A stretch of DNA of 64,000 nucleotides from Streptomyces hygroscopicus (GTDB lineage: Bacteria; Actinomycetota; Actinomycetes; Streptomycetales; Streptomycetaceae): positions 6,820,001 through 6,884,000 of the forward strand of contig CP018627.1 in assembly GCA_002021875.1 (NCBI GenBank). Reading direction: 5' to 3'. Below are positions 1 to 9,791 of the stretch, one piece after another. The stretch's first letter is position 1. The number at the start of each line of letters is the position of its first letter. The notes below the pieces were generated by a model. That model was not told the origin of the DNA. It searched no databases and saw nothing but the letters and a program-made list of their open reading frames with translations. The position numbers and the translations under genes were made by a program.

Positions 1-949
1 CCAGCACCGGGGCCGTGGCGCTCGGCCAGCTCGGCGTGCGGGAGACCCCGGTGGCCCGTGCGCTGTCCCGCAGCCCGGTGTCCAGGACGGACCGGAAGGC
101 GGCATGGTCCTGGGTGGCGTTGAAGTCGCCCGCGATCAGGGTGGGTTCCTCGCCCCGCCCGGCGGCGTAGGCCCGCAGCCGCCCCAGCTCGGTGCGCCAG
201 ACGTCCAACTGGCCCGGCATCGGCGGCATGGGATGCGCGACCTGCAGCCGCAGCCGCTGCCCGGCGATCCGGACGACCGCCCCCGGCATCCGCAGCGTCC
301 CGCGCACCCCCTCCTCCCGGGTCAGCGGGTGGCGGCTCAGGATCGCCGAGCCCGCGGCGGGGCTGTCGCCGAGGGCGATGCTCCGGTACGGGTAGGCCGC
401 GCGGACGGCGGCCGAGTCCAGCGCCTCGGCGCACTCCGTGTCGCACTCCTGCACCGCGACCAGGTCGGGCCGCTCCCGGCGCAGCGCGGTCAGCAGCCCG
501 TCCCTGGCCTGGCCGAACTCGAGGTTCGCGGTCATCACCCGCAGCCGGGCGAGGACCGGTCCGTGCGGCTCGGGCGGGGTGCCGCCGTCGTACGGCTGGA
601 TGAACCACCCGGTGGCCGCGGCCGCCGCCAGCGCCCAGCCGCACCCCAGCGGCCAGCGGGCGGCCGTGCCGAGCAGCAGCCCGAGCGCCGCCGGGACCAG
701 CAGCCAGGGCAGAAAGGCCAGTAGCTGCGGTATGGGGGTGATGCCGTCGATGTCCGCGGCCCGGCACAGCACCACCACGCTGACCAGGGCCAGCGGCACC
801 ATCGCGGACCAGGCCGCCGTCCGCCGGGCCCGTCCGCCGGGGAGCCGGAGCAGCCGGGCGACCGCGCCCCAGGTGCCCCGGGCGCCGCGCGGGGCGCCGG
901 ACGGGCGGCCGGGGCCTGTGCCTTGGTCCTCCGCGACTGTCGTCTCCAC
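1..949 (-). CDS. membrane-anchored endonuclease/exonuclease/phosphatase-family protein (3' end cut)
   Basis: The reading frame runs off the left edge, so the C-terminus is missing; 316 residues are visible. The GTG start at 949 is preceded by GAGG six bases upstream. Three hydrophobic segments (about residues 46-62, 74-94 and 99-117) form an N-terminal membrane anchor. The EEP fold begins near residue 137 with MTANLEFGQ and a later VQEC metal-binding segment, and includes the motif AGDFNATQDH close to the visible end. This arrangement is common in Streptomyces proteins annotated as endonuclease/exonuclease/phosphatase, where the catalytic domain is thought to face outward. The substrate (nucleic acid, phospholipid or other phosphodiester) cannot be inferred. 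Confidence 0.85.
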   Translation of the reverse strand, partial: METTVAEDQGTGPGRPSGAPRGARGTWGAVARLLRLPGGRARRTAAWSAMVPLALVSVVVLCRAADIDGITPIPQLLAFLPWLLVPAALGLLLGTAARWPLGCGWALAAAAATGWFIQPYDGGTPPEPHGPVLARLRVMTANLEFGQARDGLLTALRRERPDLVAVQECDTECAEALDSAAVRAAYPYRSIALGDSPAAGSAILSRHPLTREEGVRGTLRMPGAVVRIAGQRLRLQVAHPMPPMPGQLDVWRTELGRLRAYAAGRGEEPTLIAGDFNATQDHAAFRSVLDTGLRDSARATGVSRTPSWPSATAPVL

Positions 950-1106
950 GCTGGGCCTCTCGATCGGGGCGGGGCGCACATTCTCTCCTACGCCCCGCAG
1001 GTCTAGACCTTGACGTGTTCATGAGCTAACTTCCCGGAGCATCGCAGGAGTTCATGTCGGCATCCGTCGTTCACATACGCGAACCCCACCGTCAGGAGCC
1101 GCCCCC

Positions 1107-2312
1107 ATGCGCACCAGAGCCCTGTATCTCGCCCTCGCCGCAGCGCTGGCCGCGCTGTTCGCGGGCATCCTCAGCGGCCCGGCCACGGCCGGGCAGACCA
1201 AGCGGTCCGCCGAACCCAAGGCCGCGGCCTTCACCCACCCCGGCGTTCTGGTCAGCCAGGCCCAGCTCGACTTCGTCCGCTCCAAGGTGAACGCCGGCGC
1301 GCAGCCCTGGAAGGGCGCGTACGACGCGATGCTGTCGAGCCCGTACGCCTCGCTGTCGCGCACCCCCAAGCCGCGGGCGGTCGTCGAATGCGGTCCGTAC
1401 TCCGACCCCAACCTCGGCTGCACCGATGAGCGCCAGGACGCGCTCGCCGCCTACTCGCTCTCGCTGGCCTGGTACATCACCCGCGACAGCCGCTACGCCG
1501 AGAAGGCGATCCAGATCATGGACGCCTGGTCGGCCACCATCAAGGACCACACCAACAGCAACGCCCCGCTGCAGACCGGCTGGGCCGGATCCTCCTGGCC
1601 CCGGGCGGCCGAGATCATCCGCTACACCTATGACGGCTGGTCGGACGCCTCCATCAGCCGCTTCTCCACGATGCTGCGGAACGTCTACCTCCCGAAGGTC
1701 ATCGGCGGCTCGAACTCCAACGGCAACTGGGAGCTGGTGATGATGGAGGCCGCCACCGGCATCTCCGTCTTCCTCGACGACCGGGCCAGCTACGACAAGG
1801 CCGTCGCGAAGTTCCGCGGCCGCGTCCCCGCGTACATCTACCTGCAGTCCGACGGCTCCCTGCCCAAGACCGCGCCCGGCAGCGGCCTGGACACCCGCGA
1901 CAAGATCGTCAAGTACTGGCAGGGCCAGACGACCTTCGTCACCGGCCTCACCCAGGAGACCTGCCGCGACCTCACTCACACCGGATACGGCATCGCCTCC
2001 ATCGCGCATGTCGCCGAGACCAGCCGCATCCAGGGCCAGGACCTCTACCCCGAGGTGGGCGAGCGGCTGCGGCAGGCGCTGGGCTTCCAGTCGAAGTACG
2101 AACTCGGCGAGGGCGTGCCGTCCTGGCTGTGCGGCGGCAGCGTCAAGCGGGGCCTCGGCCCGATCACCGAGGTCGGCTACAACGCCCTGCACACCCGCCT
2201 CGGCATCGCCATGGCCAACACCCAGAAGCTCACCGAGCAGCAGCGCCCGGCGGGCACCAACAGCCTCTTCCTGGGCTGGGAGACCCTGACCCACGCGGAG
2301 AACCGTTCCTGA
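1107..2312 (+). CDS. secreted alginate lyase-family protein (PL5-like)
   Basis: This 401-residue protein has a signal peptide: MRTRALY followed by a hydrophobic stretch to about residue 25 and an Ala-x-Ala-type cleavage region. The mature part starts with FTHPGVLVSQAQLDFV and continues as an all-helical fold with the conserved segments DAWSATIKDH, SSWPRAAEIIRYT and NGNWELVMMEA, typical of the alginate lyase (PF05426) superfamily. Members cleave uronic-acid polysaccharides by beta-elimination. A GGAG sequence lies about ten bases before the ATG. It is monocistronic and ends in a strong hairpin. Whether alginate is the real substrate is unknown, since many streptomycete members are uncharacterised. 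Confidence 0.85.
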   Translation: MRTRALYLALAAALAALFAGILSGPATAGQTKRSAEPKAAAFTHPGVLVSQAQLDFVRSKVNAGAQPWKGAYDAMLSSPYASLSRTPKPRAVVECGPYSDPNLGCTDERQDALAAYSLSLAWYITRDSRYAEKAIQIMDAWSATIKDHTNSNAPLQTGWAGSSWPRAAEIIRYTYDGWSDASISRFSTMLRNVYLPKVIGGSNSNGNWELVMMEAATGISVFLDDRASYDKAVAKFRGRVPAYIYLQSDGSLPKTAPGSGLDTRDKIVKYWQGQTTFVTGLTQETCRDLTHTGYGIASIAHVAETSRIQGQDLYPEVGERLRQALGFQSKYELGEGVPSWLCGGSVKRGLGPITEVGYNALHTRLGIAMANTQKLTEQQRPAGTNSLFLGWETLTHAENRS

Positions 2313-2330
2313 TCGCTCCCGATCCCGCCC

Positions 2331-2359
2331 GACCCCGGACCGCCTGGCGGTCCGGGGTC
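2331..2359 (+). terminator. perfect hairpin after the alginate lyase gene
   Basis: A 14-bp perfect inverted repeat (GACCCCGGACCGCC and its complement) around a single T lies 18 bases after the stop codon at 2312. There is no U-tract, as is usual for Streptomyces terminators. It also lies at the 3' end of the convergent ligase gene and may act in both directions. Confidence 0.7.
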
Positions 2360-2423
2360 TCGTGGTCTCGCGGTCCTGGCCCCCGGACCGCCCGAGATCT
2401 CGCGCTCTCCCGGCCCCGGCCGG

Positions 2424-3962
2424 TCATTCGCCGCGCAGCGCCAGCACCGCCTCGACCGTGTCCGCCTGGTCCGCCGGCTTGTCCTCCCGGTAGCGCAGCA
2501 CCCGCGCGAACCGCAGCGTGACGCCCGCCGGATAGCGGGACGAGCGCTGCAGCCCGTCGAAGGCCACCTCCACCACCAGCTCCGGACGCACCCGCACCAC
2601 CCAGCCGTCGTCGCTGACCGCGATGCCCAGCAGTGCCTGTGTCTGCCACTCCAGCATCGCGTCGGTGAGCCCCTTGAAGGTCTTGCCCAGCATCAGATAC
2701 GTGCCGTCCGCCGCTCGCGCGCCCAGGTGGAGGTTGGACAGTTTCCCGGTGCGGCGGCCGTGTCCCCACTCCGCCGCCAGCACCACCAGATCCAGCGTGT
2801 GCACCGGTTTGACCTTCAGCCAGGACGCCCCGCGCCGGCCCGCGCCGTACGGCGCCTTCAGCGCCTTGACCAGCACCCCCTCATGCCCCCGGGCCAGCAC
2901 GTCGGCGGCGAACTCCCGTGCCGCCCGCCGGGTTTCCGGATCCGCCGGGTCGTCGGCCACCAGCCGCCGCACCCGCCGGGGCCCGGGGGCGATCCGGGCG
3001 AGTTCGGCATGGCGCTCGCGGGCCGTGAGGTCGAGGAGATCGCGGTCGTCCACGACGAGCAGATCGAAGAAGACGGGGGACAGCGGCAGCGCGGCCGACG
3101 CCCCGGCCACATCGAGCCGGGAGCCGACCCGGGCGGAGGTCTCCTGGAACGGCCGTGGCCGCCCCTCGGCGTCCAGCAGGATCACCTCACCGTCGAGGAT
3201 CGCCCGGTCCACCGCCAGTTCCCGCGCCGCCGTGACGACCTCCGGGAGCCGGTCGGTGATCTCGTCGAGGGTGCGGGTGTAGATCCGTACGTCCTCGCCG
3301 TCGCGGTGCACCTGGACCCGGATCCCGTCCAGCTTCTCCTCGACCGCGCACGGTCCCAGCCGGTCCATGGCCTCATCCAGGTCCTTGGCGCTCTGCGCGA
3401 GCATCGGCAGCACCGGCCGCCCCACCTCGAGCCGGAAGTCGGCCAGCGCCTCCGGGCCGCGCGCCAGCAGCGCCTCGGCGACGATGCCCAGCGAACCGCC
3501 GACCATCACCGCCCGCCGCACCCCGGCGGCCGGTGCGCCCACCGCCTCGGCGAGCCCCTCCACGGCCAGCCCTTCCAGCGCCCCCTGCCGCAGCTCCCCG
3601 CCGATCAGCCCCAGCAGAAAGCCCTGCTCCTCCTTGGTCGCGGCGGCCAGCAGCTCGCCCACCAGCCGCTTGCGGGCCGCCGTCGCGCCGGTGCCGGAGA
3701 CGGCCGCGACCCGGGTGAGGGCCTCGTCCACATCGAGCACCGCGAGCGTCGGCCCGGCGGCGGGTTCCCGCCGGTGGCGCAGGGTGGACCAGCCCACTCC
3801 GGTCCGGCGCTGGGGCAGTTTGCCCGCGAGGTAGGTGATCACCACGGCCGCCTCGGCCGGTTCCGTACGCCGGAACAGCCGGGCCAGCGCGGCGATCTTC
3901 TCCGAGCGGGCGGAGGTGGCCGCGACCTGGCGGGAGGTCAGCGCGACATCAGCCAGCAGCAT
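2424..3962 (-). CDS. lig: ATP-dependent DNA ligase
   Basis: This 512-residue protein has the architecture of actinobacterial ATP-dependent DNA ligases: an N-terminal DNA-binding helical domain (about 1-180), an adenylation domain, and a C-terminal OB domain. The nucleotidyl-transfer motif I is EEKLDGIRVQ with the adenylated lysine at K210. Further motifs include LDGEVILLDAEGRP and EGVLVKALKAPYGAGRR, with WLKVKP as motif V. The length matches the ligase usually annotated lig in Streptomyces. It seals nicks in duplex DNA using ATP and probably works in repair, since replication uses the NAD-dependent LigA. It lies 48 bp downstream of the DUF7144 gene on the same strand. Confidence 0.95.
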   Translation of the reverse strand: MLLADVALTSRQVAATSARSEKIAALARLFRRTEPAEAAVVITYLAGKLPQRRTGVGWSTLRHRREPAAGPTLAVLDVDEALTRVAAVSGTGATAARKRLVGELLAAATKEEQGFLLGLIGGELRQGALEGLAVEGLAEAVGAPAAGVRRAVMVGGSLGIVAEALLARGPEALADFRLEVGRPVLPMLAQSAKDLDEAMDRLGPCAVEEKLDGIRVQVHRDGEDVRIYTRTLDEITDRLPEVVTAARELAVDRAILDGEVILLDAEGRPRPFQETSARVGSRLDVAGASAALPLSPVFFDLLVVDDRDLLDLTARERHAELARIAPGPRRVRRLVADDPADPETRRAAREFAADVLARGHEGVLVKALKAPYGAGRRGASWLKVKPVHTLDLVVLAAEWGHGRRTGKLSNLHLGARAADGTYLMLGKTFKGLTDAMLEWQTQALLGIAVSDDGWVVRVRPELVVEVAFDGLQRSSRYPAGVTLRFARVLRYREDKPADQADTVEAVLALRGE

Positions 3963-4010
3963 GGCTCCAGCCTGCCCCGCACCCCGCCGGGAAGCCAGGC
4001 ACCCCGGCTC

Positions 4011-4469
4011 TCAGGCGGTACGTCCCGCCTCGCCGCGTCCTCCCGCGCCGCTGCGGGCCGGCCCGGCGCACAGCGACCAGATGACGAGGGCGTCGACGAT
4101 GAGCAGCACGGTGGCCCAGACCGGGTAGTACGGCAGCCACAGGAAGTTGGCGATCAGCGCGAGTCCGGCCAGCACCACACCCGTGACCCGGGCCCACATC
4201 GCACCGGTGAACACCGCGAACCCGGAGAGCAGGAGGGCGATGCCGACGCCGAAGTGGACCCAGCCCCAGCCGGCGAGGTCGAACTGGAAGATATAGCTCT
4301 GCGTGACCAGGAACACCCGGTCGGTCCGGATGGCCGAGATGCCCTGGAGTAGGTTCATCAGCCCACTGAAGATCATCATGACCGCCGCGAAGACGAGCCA
4401 TCCGCTCACCGCCCGGTGCGCGTGGCCCGGGGCGGCCCCTGTCTGAACTCCACCGGCGTGACTGGCCAT
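4011..4469 (-). CDS. DUF7144-type four-helix membrane protein
   Basis: This is a 152-residue integral membrane protein with four hydrophobic helices. It contains the segments SGLMNLLQGISAI, WGWVHFGVGIALLLSG and ANFLWLPYYPVW, which are characteristic of the DUF7144 family found widely in Streptomyces. The ATG at 4469 was chosen over one 24 bases upstream because GAAGGAG sits seven bases before it. No biochemical role is known for the family. It is followed on the same strand by the DNA ligase gene. Confidence 0.85.
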   Translation of the reverse strand: MASHAGGVQTGAAPGHAHRAVSGWLVFAAVMMIFSGLMNLLQGISAIRTDRVFLVTQSYIFQFDLAGWGWVHFGVGIALLLSGFAVFTGAMWARVTGVVLAGLALIANFLWLPYYPVWATVLLIVDALVIWSLCAGPARSGAGGRGEAGRTA

Positions 4470-4758
4470 GTCGGGCTCCTTCGTCAGGCGCAATAGGTGC
4501 CGAGTCGGCGCCTATTGACGGCAATAAGGGTGAATTGCCCTTTTTCTCAGATTTGCATAGACCCCCGGCTTCGGCACCTCGCCACCGTGAATACGCCCCG
4601 CCGCAGCGGTCCGTAATCGGTCCGGTACGGAAAGTCGCGTACCGTATGTGCCTTGTCGTTTCGTGCCAGTCGACGGAAGCGGAGATTCGCCTTCCAGGAT
4701 TTCCCGGTGTAGATGTATGTGTATGGCCCGGTTTATGGGTCGATCGTGGGCTGCCCGC

Positions 4759-7473
4759 ATGATCCCCGGTCGGCGCCCACGGAGTCGGCGCCGGGAGCGC
4801 CCGGAGGTGGCGGGCCGGCGCTTTCGATCGTGGCTGAGCGTCCGCAGCGTCGCCGGCCAGGTCTTCGTCCTCCAACTCGTGATCGTGCTGCTGCTCGGCG
4901 CGGCGGCGACCATCGCCCTGGTTCTCCAGGTGCGGCACGACGCCACCGACGAGGCCCGCGGCCGGTCCATCGCGGTCGCCGAATCCTTCGCCAACTCCCC
5001 CGGCATCGTGCAGGCCCTGCACGCCCGCAACCCGACCAAGGTGCTCCAGCCGAAGGCCGAGGCCGCCCGGAAGAAATCCGGGCTCGACTTCGTCGTGGTG
5101 GTGACCCCGAAGGGCATCCGGCTCACCCACCCCAAGCCCAACCGGATCGGCAAGCACTTCATCGGCACCATCGGCCCCCCGCTGCGGGGACACACCATCA
5201 CCGAGAGCCGCCCCGGGACCCTCGGCCCGGCGATGCAGGCGGTCGCCCCGATCTTCGACAGCCATCACAAGGTCGTCGGCCTGGTGGGCGCGGGGATCAC
5301 GATCCAGAAGGTGAGCGGGCTCGCCAACCGCCAGCTCCCGCTGCTCGTCGGCGCCGTCTCCGCCTCCCTCGTCCTCGCCACCGGCGGCACCGCCCTGGTG
5401 AGCAGACGGCTGCGGCGGCAGACCCGCGGCCTGGACCCGATCGAGATGACGCGGATGTACGAGCACCATGACGCGGTGCTGCACTCGGTGCGCGAGGGCG
5501 TGCTGATCGTCGGCGGCGACGGGCGGCTGGTGCTCGCCAACGACGAGGCGTCCCGGCTGCTCGATCTGCCGCCGCGGCCGGAGGGGCGGCTGGTCGACGA
5601 TCTGGGCCTGGATCCCCATGTCGCCGACGTCCTGGCCTCCGGGCGCGATGTCACCGACGAGGTGCTGGTGGCCGGCGACCGGCTGCTGGCCATCAACAAC
5701 CGGCTGACCGACCGCGACGGCGGCCCGCCCGGCAGCGTCGCCACCCTGCGCGACTCCACCGAACTGCGCGCCCTCTCCGGCCGTGCCGACGTGGCCCAGA
5801 AGCGGCTCAAGCTGCTGTACGACGCGAGCGTGGAGATCGGCACCACCCTCGATGTGGCCCGGACCGCCGAGGAGCTGGCACAGGTGGCGGTGGACCGCTT
5901 CGCCGACTTCGTCACGGTCGACCTGGCCGAGCCCGTGGCGCGCGGCGATGAGCCGCTGGCGGTCGGCGGTGTCGAGATGCGCCGGGAGGCGGTCCACGGG
6001 ATCCGGCCCGGCCAGGGCCACCCCTTCTACCCGGTCGGCCGGGTGTTCTCCTTCGTCCCGACCTCCCCCCAGGCGTTCGGGCTGAGCGAGGGTGAGCCGG
6101 TCGTCGAGGACGATCTCACCGAGGCCACCGGCTGGCAGGCGCAGGACCCCGAGCAGACCGCCAAGGTCATCGAATACGGCATCCGGTCCCTTGTCACCGT
6201 GCCGCTGCGGGCCCGGGGCGTGCTGCTGGGCGTGGTCAACTTCTGGCGGATGAAGCAGCGCGAGCCCTTCGAAGAGGAGGAGGTGTCCCTCGCCGAGGAG
6301 CTCGCCGCGCACGCCGCGGTCTGTATCGACAACGCCCGGCGCTACACCCGCGAGCACACCATGGCGGTGACCCTGCAGCACAGCCTGCTGCCCCGCGCCC
6401 TGCCCGAGCAGAACGCGCTGGATGTGGCCTTCCGCTATCTGCCGGCCGAGTCGGGGGTCGGGGGCGACTGGTTCGACGTCATCCCGTTGCCGGGGGCGCG
6501 GGTGGCGCTGGTGGTGGGCGATGTGGTGGGGCATGGCCTGCACGCGGCGGCGACGATGGGGCGGTTGCGGACGGCGGTGCACAACTTCTCCACGCTCGAT
6601 CTCTCGCCCGACGAGATCCTGTCGCACCTCGACGATCTGATCGCCCGGATCGACCAGGACGAGGGCCCTGGCGGACCGGATGGCGATGGCGCCGGCAGTG
6701 AGGGGATCACGGGGGCCACGTGTCTGTACGCGATCTACGATCCCGTGACGCGGCGGTGCACGATGGCGCGGGCCGGTCATCCGCCGCCCGCGCTGGTGCG
6801 TCCGGACGGCTCCGTGGAGTTCCTCGATCTCCCGGCCGGGCCCCCGCTGGGCCTGGGCGGGCTGCCGTTCGAGACCGCCGAGGTGGAACTGGCCGAGGGC
6901 AGCCATCTCGTCCTCTATACCGACGGGCTCATCGAGGACCGCCGCCGGGAGATCGACACCGGTCTTGAGATGCTGCGCGACGCCCTGTCCCACCCCGGCC
7001 GGACGCCCGACGAGATCTGCACCGAGGTGCTGGACGCGCTGCTGCCCAGCAACCCGAGCGATGACATCGCCCTGATCGCCGCTCGTACCCGGGTCGTTGG
7101 CGGCGACCGGGTGGCCTCCTGGGACGTGCCGTCCGACCCCGCCGCCGTGGCCGGGGTGCGCGCCGAGGTGATGCGGAAGCTGGCGGAGTGGGGGCTGGAC
7201 GAGGGGGCGTTCACCGCCGAGTTGGTGCTCAGCGAACTGATCACCAACGCGATCCGCTACGCCACCGGCCCGATCCGGGTGCAGTTGCTCCGCGACAAGG
7301 TCCTGATCTGCGAGGTCTCCGACACCAGCAGCACCTCCCCGCATCTGCGGTACGCGGCGACGACGGACGAGGGCGGCCGGGGGCTCTTCCTGGTCGCCCA
7401 GTTCGCCGAGCGCTGGGGCACCCGCTACACCTCGAACGGCAAGGTCATCTGGGCCGAGCTGGCGATTCCGTGA
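4759..7473 (+). CDS. membrane sensor / PP2C (SpoIIE) phosphatase / HATPase fusion
   Basis: About 904 residues from the ATG at 4759; the frame is open upstream to 4648 and the start is uncertain because no clear ribosome-binding site decides it. Counting from 4648, the order is TM helix (71-94), extracytoplasmic single-Cache-like domain (95-229), TM helix (230-251), PAS (about 270-385), GAF (395-565), SpoIIE-type PP2C phosphatase with GVGGDWFDV and VGDVVGHG (575-790), and a C-terminal anti-sigma-type HATPase with ELITNAIRYA and DEGGRGLFLV. It combines the phosphatase and kinase activities of a partner-switching module (anti-anti-sigma dephosphorylation and anti-sigma kinase) in one sensor. No anti-sigma antagonist gene is adjacent, so its target must be elsewhere. 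Confidence 0.9.
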   Translation: MIPGRRPRSRRRERPEVAGRRFRSWLSVRSVAGQVFVLQLVIVLLLGAAATIALVLQVRHDATDEARGRSIAVAESFANSPGIVQALHARNPTKVLQPKAEAARKKSGLDFVVVVTPKGIRLTHPKPNRIGKHFIGTIGPPLRGHTITESRPGTLGPAMQAVAPIFDSHHKVVGLVGAGITIQKVSGLANRQLPLLVGAVSASLVLATGGTALVSRRLRRQTRGLDPIEMTRMYEHHDAVLHSVREGVLIVGGDGRLVLANDEASRLLDLPPRPEGRLVDDLGLDPHVADVLASGRDVTDEVLVAGDRLLAINNRLTDRDGGPPGSVATLRDSTELRALSGRADVAQKRLKLLYDASVEIGTTLDVARTAEELAQVAVDRFADFVTVDLAEPVARGDEPLAVGGVEMRREAVHGIRPGQGHPFYPVGRVFSFVPTSPQAFGLSEGEPVVEDDLTEATGWQAQDPEQTAKVIEYGIRSLVTVPLRARGVLLGVVNFWRMKQREPFEEEEVSLAEELAAHAAVCIDNARRYTREHTMAVTLQHSLLPRALPEQNALDVAFRYLPAESGVGGDWFDVIPLPGARVALVVGDVVGHGLHAAATMGRLRTAVHNFSTLDLSPDEILSHLDDLIARIDQDEGPGGPDGDGAGSEGITGATCLYAIYDPVTRRCTMARAGHPPPALVRPDGSVEFLDLPAGPPLGLGGLPFETAEVELAEGSHLVLYTDGLIEDRRREIDTGLEMLRDALSHPGRTPDEICTEVLDALLPSNPSDDIALIAARTRVVGGDRVASWDVPSDPAAVAGVRAEVMRKLAEWGLDEGAFTAELVLSELITNAIRYATGPIRVQLLRDKVLICEVSDTSSTSPHLRYAATTDEGGRGLFLVAQFAERWGTRYTSNGKVIWAELAIP

Positions 7474-7719
7474 AGCTTCGGGGGCGGGACGCTTCCGGAT
7501 CCGTGACGTTTCCGGGTCGGCAACGCTTACGAGCGATGGCAGCGGCATATGCGTCCGGAAGGTGACGCTTCTCGACGCTTCGATTTGACGGACCGTCATG
7601 CTCCATGTGATGAGCGGGACCGGTCAAAGTGACGTGACTCTACTAACATGTGGCGCCCACGGCTTGATGTCCGCGTGGTCCAGCCAAAAACCCTCAACGC
7701 GCCCATGAGGACCTGATAG

Positions 7720-9348
7720 ATGTCAGCACACATATCCAGCCATCCGTACAAAGGGCCCTCGGTGACACGTGGGGCCCTGACCGTCCCCCTGCTGGCAGCC
7801 GTCGTCGCGGGTGGAGCGGGACTGTGGGTGACCACCGCCGTGCCCTCCGCCCAGCGCGCCTCCGTCGCCGTCTTCTGCGGAGTGGCCGCCGTGCTGCTGG
7901 GGGTGGCGCTCGCGGTCGCCACCAACCGCTCGCGGACCATCGGCCGTCTCCAGGAGCGGGTCACGGAGCTGGAGACCGCGGCCGCCGCCAAGGAGATCGA
8001 GGCCACCCGGCTCGCCGAGGAAACGATTCCGTCCGCGGTGCGGAGACTGCGCGAGGGCGGCTCGGCGGAAACCGTGATCACCCGCATGGAGCGCCCCACC
8101 AGCAGGGCCCATCAGCAGCTCTTGCGGGCGTTGCTGCGCGAGATCGGCGACGGTGAGCGGATGCGCGCCTCCGCGATGGCCGCGTGCGCCAACGCCGCGG
8201 GCCGTGTCCAGGCGCTGGCCACCAGCATGCTGGCCGATCTGCGGGAGATGGAGAACCGCCACGACGAGACCGTCCTCGGCGATCTGCTGAAGCTGGACCA
8301 CACCACCGCCCAGGCGGGCCGGATCGCGGACAGTATCGCGGTGCTGACCGGTGCGCGCTCCGGGCGCCGCTGGACCAAGCCGATCGTCATGGAGTCCGTG
8401 CTGCGCGGCGCGATCGGCCGGATCAGCGCCTTCCAGCGGGTACGGGTCCACTCGGCCAGCAACGCCGCGGTGGCCGGTTACGCGGCCGAGGGCGTCATGC
8501 ACGCCCTCGCCGAACTGATGGACAACGCCGCCAGCTTCTCGCCTCCCACCGAGGAGGTGCATGTGTACGTCGAGGAGACGCACGCGGGCGTCGTGGTGAC
8601 CATCGAGGACGGCGGACTCGTGATGGGCCCGGCCGCCCTGGACCGCGCCCAGAAGTCCGTCTCCTCCGAGAGCCTGGACCTGATGAGCCTGTCCGGCACC
8701 CGGCTGGGCCTGGCCGTCGTCGGCTGTCTGGCCCGTAAGCACGGGCTCACCGTCTCCTTCCGGCCGTCCGCGCGGGGCGGCACCGGTGTGGTCGTCCTGA
8801 TCCCACAGCAGCTGATCACGCACGTCAACCAGGACGCCGTCGTCCTCGACGCACCGGGCTCCGTCCGCTCCGGGGTCCCCCGGCAGGCGTCCGCCCAGGC
8901 CGTCGCGTCCACGGCCACCACCACCGCGGCCACCACCACCGCGGCCCCCGCGGCGGCGGCCCCCGCACCCGCCACCTCGCCGTCCCCATCGCCGTCCCCT
9001 TCGCCGTCGTCCGCGCCGGAGCCCACCGCGCCGGAGCCCGCGGCGCAGCCCCCACGGCCCGTCAACGGACTGCCCAAGCGGCGCCGTGGCGAGACGCTGG
9101 CCGCCGCCACCCGGGCGGCCACTCAGGCGGCCGAGGCGGAACCCAAGGCCAAGACCAGCCGTCCACGACCCGAGGAAGCCGGAGCCCGCTTCGGCGCCTT
9201 CCGCCAGGCGGCCCGCGGTGGTTCCGCCACCGGTGCCCCGTGTGACACCGAGCCTTCGGTATCCGCAGAGCACAACGAGACCGCCGAGTCCGCCGAGCCT
9301 GCCGTATCCGCCGAGTCCGCCGAGCCTGCCGAGAACGACAAGCCGTGA
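7720..9348 (+). CDS. cvnA: conservon sensor-kinase-like protein CvnA
   Basis: This 542-residue protein has two TM helices near the N-terminus (about 20-38 and 45-65), a coiled-coil linker (RLQERVTELETAAAAK), then a histidine-kinase-like core with the N-box AELMDNAASFSPP and the G-box region GTRLGLAVVGCLARKHG. The last 150 residues are a Pro/Ala/Thr/Glu-rich, probably disordered tail containing SPSPSPSPSS and AESAEPAE repeats. It is the first gene of a complete conservon; the other four follow with overlaps. CvnA proteins are thought to form a membrane complex with CvnB-D resembling a G-protein-coupled receptor system that controls development and antibiotic production. Confidence 0.95.
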   Translation: MSAHISSHPYKGPSVTRGALTVPLLAAVVAGGAGLWVTTAVPSAQRASVAVFCGVAAVLLGVALAVATNRSRTIGRLQERVTELETAAAAKEIEATRLAEETIPSAVRRLREGGSAETVITRMERPTSRAHQQLLRALLREIGDGERMRASAMAACANAAGRVQALATSMLADLREMENRHDETVLGDLLKLDHTTAQAGRIADSIAVLTGARSGRRWTKPIVMESVLRGAIGRISAFQRVRVHSASNAAVAGYAAEGVMHALAELMDNAASFSPPTEEVHVYVEETHAGVVVTIEDGGLVMGPAALDRAQKSVSSESLDLMSLSGTRLGLAVVGCLARKHGLTVSFRPSARGGTGVVVLIPQQLITHVNQDAVVLDAPGSVRSGVPRQASAQAVASTATTTAATTTAAPAAAAPAPATSPSPSPSPSPSSAPEPTAPEPAAQPPRPVNGLPKRRRGETLAAATRAATQAAEAEPKAKTSRPRPEEAGARFGAFRQAARGGSATGAPCDTEPSVSAEHNETAESAEPAVSAESAEPAENDKP

Positions 9349-9362
9349 CAGAAGGAACGCCG

Positions 9363-9791
9363 ATGAACACCACCGACCGCAGCTTGGACTGGCTGTTGGA
9401 GAACCTGCTGGAGAAGACCCCGGGGTCACGCCACGCGCTGGTGCTGTCGCGGGACGGGCTCAAACTGTGCCTCTCCTCCGGGTTGTCCGTGGACCAGGCC
9501 GATCAGCTGGCGGCCATCGCGTCGGGCATCCAGAGCCTCGCCCATGGCGCGTCCATCGAGTTCGGCGACGGCAGCGGCGGCGTACGGCAGTCGATGACGG
9601 AGTTCCACGGGGGAATTCTGTTCATCGTCGAGGCCGGCGAAGGCGCCCATCTCGCCGTGGTGGCCCATGACGACGCCGATGTCGGCATCATCGGCCACAA
9701 CATGAACGAGCTGGTCGAGCAGATCGGCGACCATCTGCGGGCCGCCCCGAGGGCGGCCGCGGGCGACAGCGGCGGCGGGGCGAAGGCATGA
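9363..9791 (+). CDS. cvnB: conservon roadblock/LC7 protein CvnB
   Basis: This 142-residue roadblock/LC7-fold protein starts with NTTDRSLDWLLENLL and contains the family signature RHALVLSRDGLKLC and the ASGIQSLAHGAS helix. In conservons CvnB interacts with CvnA and acts as a partner or activating factor of the small GTPase CvnD. The ATG at 9363 was chosen because GAAGGA lies seven bases upstream. A GTG at 9345 that overlaps the cvnA stop is a possible alternative start. The stop codon overlaps the ATG of cvnC. Confidence 0.95.
   Translation: MNTTDRSLDWLLENLLEKTPGSRHALVLSRDGLKLCLSSGLSVDQADQLAAIASGIQSLAHGASIEFGDGSGGVRQSMTEFHGGILFIVEAGEGAHLAVVAHDDADVGIIGHNMNELVEQIGDHLRAAPRAAAGDSGGGAKA

Noticed and set aside
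3949..7599. 1216-codon leftward open frame opposite the sensor/phosphatase gene
   Set aside because: It is the antisense shadow of the PP2C/HATPase gene. Its translation is rich in Arg, Gly, His and Pro with no domain, while the forward frame has clear conserved motifs.
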